Shown here: one piece after another, positions 57,689 through 64,000 of the stretch
Numbering within the stretch: the first letter of the stretch is position 1
Layout: each line of letters opens with the position of its first letter
The notes under the pieces: generated by a model
Seen by the model: the letters and a program-made list of their open reading frames with translations, nothing else
Database searches by the model: none
Told to the model about the DNA's origin: nothing
Source: DASQPR01 sp963836775
Lineage (GTDB): Bacteria > Actinomycetota > Actinomycetes > Mycobacteriales > Micromonosporaceae
Assembly (NCBI GenBank): GCA_963836775.1
Contig: CAWIKR010000003.1
Location: 1,922,001-1,986,000 of the forward strand
Direction of reading: 5' to 3'
Length of the DNA stretch: 64,000 bases
Position numbers and translations under genes: made by a program

Positions 57689-60508
57689 TCAGTCCAGGTG
57701 GTCGGCGAGCAGCTCGGCCAGGTGTACGCCGGTCCGCCCGGCCAACTGATCGAGCTGGGTCCGGCAGGAGAACCCGTCGGCGAGCACCACGGCGTCGTCA
57801 CCGGCGGCCCGGACGGCCGGTAGCAGGGCCGTTTCGGCGACCGCGACCGACACGTCGTGATGGCCGCGCTCGACACCGAAGTTGCCGGCCAGCCCGCAGC
57901 AGCCGCCGACCGCTGTCACCTCGGCACCGGCCCGCTTGAGCAGTGCGCGGTCGGTGGACCAGTTCATCACCGCGTGGTGATGGCAGTGTGGCTGGGCCAC
58001 GGCGGTGACATCGGACAGGTCGGGCAGATCGGCGCCGCGCTCGGTGAGGAGTTCGGCGAGCGTACGCGTCGCGGCTGCGACCGACGCCGCGCGCTGGTGC
58101 TGATCCGGCTCTCGGAATAGGTGCGCGGCGTCGCCCCGGAACACCGCGGTGCAGGACGGCTCCAGGCCGACGATCGGGATCCCGGCCGCGGCCGCGGGAT
58201 GCAAGGCGGTGATCGACCGGCTCAGGATCTTCCGGGCGGTGTCCAGCTGTCCGGTGCTGATCCAGGTCAGGCCGCAGCAGAGGCGGCGCTCGGGGATGCG
58301 TACCGAGAATCCGGCGTGCTCCAGCACGCGGACCGCGGCCATGCCCACCTGTGGGGTGAAATGGTCGGTGAAGGTGTCCACCCAGAGCATCACCGGGTCG
58401 CCGGCGGCCGGCGGCCGGCCGGCGAACCAGGACCGGAAGGTGGAGCGGGCGAATCGTGGCGACCTCCGGCGGCTGTCGATCCCGGCGATCCGCTTGCCCA
58501 GCCCGGCCAGGGGACCGTCCAGCATGGCGTTGGCGAGGCCCGGCACCTTCGACGCGGCCCGGGCCCAGCGCGGCAGCCAGCCCAGGCTGTAGTGGGTGAT
58601 CGGGCGGATCCGGCCGCGGTAGGCCTGGTGCAGCGCCTCGGCCTTGTAGGTGGCCATGTCGACGCCGGTCGGGCAGTCCGAGGAGCAGCCCTTGCAGGCC
58701 AGGCACAGGTCGAGAGCCTCGCGCACCTCGGGCGCCCGCCAGCCGCCGGTGACCAGCGAGCCGTTGACCATCTCCTGGAGCACCCGGGCCCGGCCTCGAG
58801 TGCTGTCCTTCTCGTCGCGAGTCGCGAGGTAGGACGGGCACATGACACCGCCAGAGCCGGTGGCGTCGGCGCGGCACTTGCCGACCCCGGAACAGCGGTG
58901 CACGGCGGCCGAGAAGTCCCCGCCGTCGTCGGCGTAGCCGAAGGCGAGCCGCTGGACCAGCTTCGGCGCCGGCAGGCGGAGATCGGCGTCCAGCGCCGCG
59001 GGGCGCACGATGACGCCGGGGTTGAGCAGGTCGTCCGGATCGAAGGCGGCCTTGACCGCGGCGAAGGCGGCGATCGCGTCGGCCGAATACATCAGTGGCA
59101 GCAACTCGCCGCGGGCTCGGCCGTCGCCATGCTCACCGGACATCGAACCGCCGTAGGCGGCGACCAGCCGGGCCGCGTCCAGCAGGAAGCCGCGGAACAC
59201 CTGGCGGCCGTCCGGCCGGGTCAGCGGGAAGTCGATCCGGACATGCACGCAGCCGTCGCCGAAGTGCCCGTAGGGCAGGCCGGTCACCCCGTGCTGGGTC
59301 ATCAGCGCTTCGAATTCGCGCAGGTAGCTGCCGAGCTGGTCGGCCGGGACGGCGGCGTCCTCCCAGCCGGAGTAGGACCGGCGGCCGGCCATCGGGCGGG
59401 ACGCCAGCCCGGCGCCGTCCTCCCGGATCCGCCACAGCGCGGCGGCTTCGCCGGCATCGGTGACGACCCGGGTGTCGAGCGCCCCGGACGCCGCGATCGC
59501 CTTGCCGGCGGCGTCCATCACCTCGGCGGTGGTGGCGCCGCTCAGCTCCAGGAACAGCCAGCCGGTGCCGCGGGGCAGCTCCGGCACGGCGCCCGGCCCG
59601 CGGGTCGCCACCACGACGTCGACGATGCGCTTGTCCAGCCCCTCGACCGCGACCGGATGGAACGGCAACAGGGCCGGCACCGCGTCAGCGGCCGTGGCCA
59701 TGTCCGGATAGCCGAGCGTGACCAGGATCGTCGCCGGGGGCGTACGCACCAGCGCGACGGTGGCCCCGAGCACCACCGCGAGGGTGCCCTCCGTGCCGAC
59801 CAGCGCCCGGGTCACGTTGAATCCGTGCTCCGGCAGCAGGTGCTCCAGCGAATAGCCGGAGACCTGGCGGCCGAACCGGCCGAACTCCGTGCGGATGGTG
59901 GCCAGGTGGGCACCGACCACGTCCTGCAGCGCGGCCAGCGTCGGGGAGCCGGTGGCCGGCGTGCTCGGGGCCAGCCGCAGCCGCTCGCCGTTGCCGGTGA
60001 CGACGTCGAGCCCCGCGACATTGTCGGAGGTCTTGCCGTAGCCGAGGGCACGCGAGCCGCACGCGTTGTTGCCGATCATCCCGCCCAGCGTGCAGCGGTT
60101 GTGAGTGGACGGATCCGGCCCGAACCGCAGGCCGTGTGGCGCCGCGGCGCGCTGCAGGTCGGCCAGGACGATGCCCGGATCGATGGTCGCGGTGCCGGTC
60201 TCCCGGTCGATCGAGTGCACCCGGTTGAGATGACGGGAGAAGTCCAGCACCACCCCGGTCCCGATGGAGTTGCCGGCGATCGACGTTCCGGCACCGCGCG
60301 CGGTCAGCGGAGCACGCGCCGCCCGGCACACGTCCAGCGCCGCCAGCACCTCCTCCGCCGACCGGGGAAACACCACGACGCGGGGCACCAGCCGGTAGAG
60401 CGACGCGTCGGTGGAGTATTCGGCCCGCCGCCGGGTGGAGATGTCGATCTCGCTCACGCCGGCCCGGCGCAGGGCCTCGGCAAGATCGGCGGGGCTGGAC
60501 TCGGGCAT
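57689..60508 (-). CDS. FAD-binding / Fe-S oxidoreductase (GlcD-GlpC fusion, D-lactate dehydrogenase-like)
   Basis: The 939-residue protein is a fusion. An N-terminal FAD domain of the vanillyl-alcohol-oxidase type (RGAGTSIAGNSIGTGVVLDF, FGPDPSTHNRCTLGGMIGNN) and an FAD-linked oxidase C domain (YGGSMSGEHGDGRAR) come first. Next are two 4Fe-4S cysteine sets (CSGVGKCR...MCPSY, and CLACKGCSSDCP) and two CCG half-modules (RRLCCGLTW, VGGCCGLAGN) as in GlpC/HdrB. It oxidises a 2-hydroxy acid such as D-lactate or glycolate and passes electrons to the quinone pool. ATG 60508 was chosen. Confidence 0.9.
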   Translation of the reverse strand: MPESSPADLAEALRRAGVSEIDISTRRRAEYSTDASLYRLVPRVVVFPRSAEEVLAALDVCRAARAPLTARGAGTSIAGNSIGTGVVLDFSRHLNRVHSIDRETGTATIDPGIVLADLQRAAAPHGLRFGPDPSTHNRCTLGGMIGNNACGSRALGYGKTSDNVAGLDVVTGNGERLRLAPSTPATGSPTLAALQDVVGAHLATIRTEFGRFGRQVSGYSLEHLLPEHGFNVTRALVGTEGTLAVVLGATVALVRTPPATILVTLGYPDMATAADAVPALLPFHPVAVEGLDKRIVDVVVATRGPGAVPELPRGTGWLFLELSGATTAEVMDAAGKAIAASGALDTRVVTDAGEAAALWRIREDGAGLASRPMAGRRSYSGWEDAAVPADQLGSYLREFEALMTQHGVTGLPYGHFGDGCVHVRIDFPLTRPDGRQVFRGFLLDAARLVAAYGGSMSGEHGDGRARGELLPLMYSADAIAAFAAVKAAFDPDDLLNPGVIVRPAALDADLRLPAPKLVQRLAFGYADDGGDFSAAVHRCSGVGKCRADATGSGGVMCPSYLATRDEKDSTRGRARVLQEMVNGSLVTGGWRAPEVREALDLCLACKGCSSDCPTGVDMATYKAEALHQAYRGRIRPITHYSLGWLPRWARAASKVPGLANAMLDGPLAGLGKRIAGIDSRRRSPRFARSTFRSWFAGRPPAAGDPVMLWVDTFTDHFTPQVGMAAVRVLEHAGFSVRIPERRLCCGLTWISTGQLDTARKILSRSITALHPAAAAGIPIVGLEPSCTAVFRGDAAHLFREPDQHQRAASVAAATRTLAELLTERGADLPDLSDVTAVAQPHCHHHAVMNWSTDRALLKRAGAEVTAVGGCCGLAGNFGVERGHHDVSVAVAETALLPAVRAAGDDAVVLADGFSCRTQLDQLAGRTGVHLAELLADHLD

Positions 60509-60610
60509 GCCGTATATGTTCCCATCCGGTGATCGCCGGCCCCGGATGCACGCCGCGGTGACCGGTGGCTGGGAAGTTCGTGATCTTCGGCAACCGGGAG
60601 TCGGAAGCAG

Positions 60611-61768
60611 ATGAGCACCCGCGAATCCACCGTCGGAGTGGCGATCGTCGGACTCGGTTTCGGCGCCGCGTTCCTGCCGATCTATCAGAGCCATCCGGAC
60701 GTCCGGTATGTGGCCATCGTCGACTCGGACCCGGCTCGGCTGGCCGACGTCGGCGACCGGCACGGCGTTGACGCCCGATACACAGACCTGGACGTGGCGC
60801 TGGCCGATCCGCGCATTGATGCCGTGCACCTGCTGACTCCGGTGGCGTTCCATGCCCGGCAGTCGATCGCGGTGATGGCGGCCGGCCGGGACTGCGCCTG
60901 CGCCGTGCCGATGGCGATGTCGCTGCGCGACGTGGACGCGGTGCTGGCCGCGCAACGCGCCTCCGGCCGGATCTACATGATGATGGAGACCTCGGTCTAC
61001 GGTCGTGAGTTCCTGACCGTGCAGGACATGCATCGCCGCGGCGATGTCGGAGCGGTCACCTTCTACCGCGGATTCCACATCCAGAACCTGGACGGCTTTC
61101 CGCGCTACTGGCTCGGCTACCCGCCGATGGCCTACGTCACACATGCGTTGTCACCGATCCTGGCGCTGCTGGGCACCACCGTGCAGGACGTGCGGTGCCT
61201 TGGATCCGGCCGGCTCACCCCGGACCGGATCGGCGACTTCGACAACCCGTTCCCACTCGAGGCGGCGATGTTCCGGCTGCGCGGCAGCGACGTCGTCGCC
61301 GACGTGACGATGTCCTTCTTCCAGACCGCCCGGGCCTACACCGAGGGCTTCTGCGTCTACGGCGACCGGGTCAGCGTCGAGTGGCCGGATCAGGAGGGCG
61401 GGCCATTGACCAGCCACTACTTGCTGGCGGAGCCGGGCCGGGGCCGGCCGGTGCGGCGCGAGGTATTCGAACCGGGCGACTTCGGCGACCGGCTGCCCGC
61501 ACCGATCGCCGGTTTCACCCGGGATCACGTCTATCAGCCGGCCGCCGGCCGGGCGCCGATCGGGGTGCCCGCACATCACGGTGGCTCGCATCCGCACCTG
61601 GTCCACGAATTCGTCCGCAGCGTGGCCGAGCGGCGGGATCCGGCGATCGACGCCGCCACCGCCGCGAACTGGACGGTGCCGGGGATCCTGGCGCACGAGT
61701 CGGCGCTGGCCGGCGGTGCTGTCGTCGATGTCCCGGACTTCCAGGCCGTGGCTCGGCGTCCGATCTAG
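60611..61768 (+). CDS. Gfo/Idh/MocA-family oxidoreductase-like protein
   Basis: The 385-residue protein has an N-terminal Rossmann fold (VGVAIVGLGFGAAFLPIYQ; the acidic D-S-D after strand 2 suggests NAD) and a C-terminal Gfo/Idh/MocA domain (YVTHALSPILALLG, HPHLVHEFVRSVAERRDP). In most members the loop after strand 5 reads EKP, with Lys catalytic; here it reads CACAVPMAMS, so the Lys is replaced. The histidine HXXXH-like segments remain. It may act on a sugar or inositol by a changed mechanism, or be a binding protein. The 3' end overlaps the convergent exonuclease gene by 4 bp. Confidence 0.8.
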   Translation: MSTRESTVGVAIVGLGFGAAFLPIYQSHPDVRYVAIVDSDPARLADVGDRHGVDARYTDLDVALADPRIDAVHLLTPVAFHARQSIAVMAAGRDCACAVPMAMSLRDVDAVLAAQRASGRIYMMMETSVYGREFLTVQDMHRRGDVGAVTFYRGFHIQNLDGFPRYWLGYPPMAYVTHALSPILALLGTTVQDVRCLGSGRLTPDRIGDFDNPFPLEAAMFRLRGSDVVADVTMSFFQTARAYTEGFCVYGDRVSVEWPDQEGGPLTSHYLLAEPGRGRPVRREVFEPGDFGDRLPAPIAGFTRDHVYQPAAGRAPIGVPAHHGGSHPHLVHEFVRSVAERRDPAIDAATAANWTVPGILAHESALAGGAVVDVPDFQAVARRPI

Positions 61769-62793
61769 AACAGCGCGAGCTGGCCGGGCAGAGGGTCGCG
61801 GCGAGTCCGGGCGCTGCGCCGCACCCATTGGTGGGGAACCGCGGTCACGGCGGCGGCCTCCGGCGGTGGCGCGCCACCGGTCAGCGCCCACAACGACGGA
61901 CCCAGGATGATCCCGCGCGCCGCCAGTGCGGCCTTCATCGCCGCGAGGCGGAGTGGCAACCGCACCCGCTCGGGATCCGGCACCGTGAGGTCGTCCCGCA
62001 TCGCCATCAGTTCCCGGTTTCGGGTCACCGCGACCCGAGCCGAGGCGGAGCCGAAGTGATCGGCCGCCCGGTCGCCGACCAGCTCCCGGATCGCCGCCTC
62101 GCCACCGCTGTCCCAGGTCGTCCACGCGGCGTCCACGCTGCCGAATTCGGCCAGCAGCCGGGCCGCGGTGGCGGATCCGAATCCGGTCACGCCGCGCAGG
62201 TTGTCCGATGGATCGCCGCGCAGTGCGGCGTAGTCGCAGTACTGCGAGGGGCGGACGCCGTACTGATCAAGGAGTGCGTCGGGGGTCACCAGCACGGCCT
62301 GGTCGAATCCGCCGTTGCGCACCCGCAGCACCGACGTGGTCGGGTCGATCAGGGCGAACGCGTCCCGGTCGCTGGTCATCAGGATCGATCGCCAGCCGGC
62401 CAGCCGCGCCCGCGCCGCGCAACTGGCCAGGACATCGTCGGCTTCGTAGGCGGCCGGGGTCACCGTCGCGATCCCGGTGGCGCTGATCAGCTCCGGCGCG
62501 GCGATGATCTGCTCGGCCAGATCGGCGGCCTTGTCCGGGCGATGGGCCTTGTAGATCGGATGGGCCTGGCGGCGGGCCGACTCGTGCGGGCAGTCGAAGC
62601 CGATCACCACGGCGTCCGGGCGGAACTGCGCCGCGGCCCGGGCGGCGTAGCCGACCAGCCCTTTCAGCGCCCAGACCGGCCGCTCGTCACGATCGAGCAG
62701 CTTGCCGGTGGCGGCCGCGTGGTAGGCCCGGTGCAGGAGGCTGTTGCCGTCCAGAACCAGGAGCAGCGGTTTCAACGCGGGCCGCACCCGCAC
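61765..62793 (-). CDS. Stand-alone 5'-3' exonuclease (PolI exonuclease-domain type)
   Basis: The 342-residue protein begins GTG and LLLVLDGNSLLHRAYHA, the first metal-site motif. It continues with IGFDCPHESARR (divergent arch region), AYEADDVLASCA and ILMTSDRDAFALI (acidic metal-binding clusters), and LRGDPSDNLRGVTGFGSATA (helix-hairpin-helix). It lacks the polymerase half. Such proteins remove RNA primers or flaps (bacterial FEN). It has a C-terminal extension of about 70 residues past the core. Confidence 0.9.
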   Translation of the reverse strand: MRVRPALKPLLLVLDGNSLLHRAYHAAATGKLLDRDERPVWALKGLVGYAARAAAQFRPDAVVIGFDCPHESARRQAHPIYKAHRPDKAADLAEQIIAAPELISATGIATVTPAAYEADDVLASCAARARLAGWRSILMTSDRDAFALIDPTTSVLRVRNGGFDQAVLVTPDALLDQYGVRPSQYCDYAALRGDPSDNLRGVTGFGSATAARLLAEFGSVDAAWTTWDSGGEAAIRELVGDRAADHFGSASARVAVTRNRELMAMRDDLTVPDPERVRLPLRLAAMKAALAARGIILGPSLWALTGGAPPPEAAAVTAVPHQWVRRSARTRRDPLPGQLALF

Positions 62794-62904
62794 AGGCTAC
62801 TGGGTCGGCCGGACACTTCGCCGGCGCCACCCGACACTCCGCCGGAGCCGACCCGGCACTTCGCCGGAGCCACCCGCCGCGAGCGGCATCCGGCGCGATC
62901 GGCG

Positions 62905-62976
62905 AGATCTTTCGGCGGTACGCCACTGCAAGATCTTTCGGCGGTGTGCCACTGCAACATCTTTCGGCGGTACGCC
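62905..62976. repeat. 26-bp tandem repeat, 2.8 copies
   Basis: The units 62905-62930 and 62931-62956 are AGATCTTTCGGCGGT followed by ACGCCACTGCA, with minor change. A third partial unit runs 62957-62976. The preceding 62805-62880 has a related CACTTCGCCGGAGCC drift repeat. They fill the 250-bp gap before the oxidoreductase gene. Confidence 0.75.
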
Positions 62977-63043
62977 GACGGGCCGCGCCCGCCGGTGAAA
63001 GACTCGCGTTCATGATCGGATTCGTGGGTGGGGGAGCGGCGTG

Positions 63044-64000
63044 ATGGCTCGAGTGGTGGTGCTCGGGGCCGGCTTCGGTGGCCTGGAAGTGTGCAGCCGG
63101 CTGTCGGACGAGTTCGGTGCCGCGGCCGACGTGGTGCTGATCGACTCCGCGGACAGTTTCGTCTTCGGATACTCCAAGCTGGACGTGATGTTCGGCCGCA
63201 CCGAGGCGGCCGCGGTCCGGCACCACTACGCCGACCTGGCCCGGCCCGGAATCACATTCGTGCGGGCCACCGTCACCGCGATCGACGCGCAGGCCCGCAC
63301 CGTCACCACCGATGCCGGCGACTTCGCCGCCGATGTGCTGGTGATCGCGCTCGGCGCCGACCTCGATCCGGGTGCGACGCCCGGACTGACCGAGGCCGGA
63401 ACCGAGTTCTACACCGTGGCCGGCGCATTCGCCGCGCGCGACGTGATCGACCGGTTCAGCGGTGGCCGGGTGATCGTCGCGGTGACCTCCACGCCGTTCA
63501 AGTGCCCGCCGGCGCCCAGCGAGACCGCGCTGCTGATGGACGAGTTCCTGCGCTCGCGGGGGCTGCGTGACCGGTCCCAGATCGATGTGGTGATGCCGCT
63601 CGGCGCCCCGATCCCGCCGTCACCGGACGCCTCCGCGTTCCTGGTGCGCCGGTTCGCCGATGCCGGCATCGGCTGGCATCCCGAGCAGCTGGTTCAGTCG
63701 CTGGACCCGCAGCGGCGGGTCGCGGTGCTCGCTTCCGGCACCGAGATGCCGTTCGACCTGTTCCTTGGCGTGCCGCGGCATCGCGCGCCCGAGGTGGTGG
63801 TCTCCGCCGGCCTGACCGTCGACGGCTGGATCCCGGTCGACCCGGTCACCCTGGCGACCCGGTTCCCGAACGTCTACGCGGTGGGCGATGTCACCAGCAT
63901 CGGCACTCCGAAGGCCGGAGTGTTCGCCGAGGGTCAAGCCGCGGTGGCCGCCGACCGGATCGCCGCCGTGCTGCGCGGCGATGCGGCCGACGTCGCGTAC
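63044..64000 (+). CDS. SQR/NDH-2-like FAD/NAD(P) oxidoreductase, 5' part
   Basis: The frame is open to the window edge (319 codons). ATG 63044 has GGGGGAG upstream. The product starts ARVVVLGAGFGGLEVCSRL (FAD GxGxxG), and later has VYAVGDVTSIGTPKAGVFAEGQ (second FAD motif). TSTPFKCPPAPSETALLMDEFL matches the sulfide:quinone oxidoreductase/flavocytochrome-c group, whose Cys sits in this segment. SQR needs two Cys near the flavin. I see one at the expected KCPPAP site and cannot confirm the partner, so NDH-2-like is possible. Confidence 0.8.
   Translation, partial: MARVVVLGAGFGGLEVCSRLSDEFGAAADVVLIDSADSFVFGYSKLDVMFGRTEAAAVRHHYADLARPGITFVRATVTAIDAQARTVTTDAGDFAADVLVIALGADLDPGATPGLTEAGTEFYTVAGAFAARDVIDRFSGGRVIVAVTSTPFKCPPAPSETALLMDEFLRSRGLRDRSQIDVVMPLGAPIPPSPDASAFLVRRFADAGIGWHPEQLVQSLDPQRRVAVLASGTEMPFDLFLGVPRHRAPEVVVSAGLTVDGWIPVDPVTLATRFPNVYAVGDVTSIGTPKAGVFAEGQAAVAADRIAAVLRGDAADVAY

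Noticed and set aside
58121..60532. 803-codon open frame antisense to the FAD/Fe-S oxidoreductase
   Set aside because: Shadow of a fully motif-supported gene on the minus strand; no ribosome site or family pattern.
62905..62976. CRISPR array
   Set aside because: The 26-bp units are directly adjacent with no spacers, and no cas genes are near. The same applies to 19342-19470.

Overview
The window is very GC-rich, uses many GTG starts and is packed with overlapping ATGA/GTGA gene junctions. It carries a mycobacterial-type SecA2, an NhaA-thioredoxin fusion, LppX/LprG-like and PadR/IclR proteins and Tat/lipoprotein signals. All of this points to a soil-type actinobacterium (Actinomycetota). I cannot name the genus. 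The left end cuts an MFS transporter gene and the right end cuts an FAD/NAD(P) oxidoreductase gene. No rRNA, tRNA or CRISPR array was seen.

Layout. 0-9 kb: transporter end, lipoprotein, small unknowns, a membrane-anchored molybdopterin oxidoreductase, a BBE-like flavoprotein, a GH3 lipoprotein and a BNR/sialidase-like secreted protein broken by a frameshift. 9-19.2 kb: a four-domain fused ABC exporter, an operon of Tat-exported amidase plus GH25 lysozyme, a secreted alpha/beta-hydrolase with a degraded triad, NhaA-DsbA, and a TrmH-type methyltransferase. 19.5-27.8 kb: an aromatic-ring catabolic island. An intradiol (hydroxyquinol-type) dioxygenase, maleylacetate reductase, citryl-CoA-lyase-like protein, class III CoA-transferase and IclR regulator lie on the minus strand. 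A divergent LigB/LigA extradiol dioxygenase, DoxX protein and amidohydrolase lie on the plus strand. A CGGACA-N2-TGTCCG palindrome sits upstream of both operons.

28.9-40.1 kb is an 11.2-kb integrated element that has split an MFS transporter gene. The two halves of the transporter (27760-28899 and 40115-40282, minus strand) can be joined through a shared 9-bp core, and the element ends rejoin to a 50-bp near-palindromic attP. Genes in order: large serine integrase, a nucleoside-deoxyribosyltransferase-like protein, an SpdB/DUF2637-like membrane protein, a Zn-finger protein, a D5/SF3 primase-helicase, a string of translationally coupled small unknown genes, a P27-like small terminase and several small accessory genes. 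No capsid, tail or large terminase gene was found. The combination int + primase/helicase + terS suggests a phage-satellite (PICI-like) island. A diverged second att half-site at 39489-39525 fences off a small cargo segment.

40.5-50.7 kb: a glycosyltransferase; an ABC-2 exporter operon with an unusual extracytoplasmic insert in one permease; a histidine kinase fused in frame to its NarL-type response regulator; and a PadR-regulated FtsX-type ABC module with a double GTGTATACAC operator. 50.8-64 kb: secA2, an LppX-like secreted protein, a DUF6745-like protein, a TauE-like permease, an MBL hydrolase, a PlsC acyltransferase, a large FAD/Fe-S oxidoreductase, a Gfo/Idh/MocA protein, a stand-alone 5'-3' exonuclease and an SQR/NDH-2-like flavoprotein. 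Strong intergenic hairpins separate many convergent genes.
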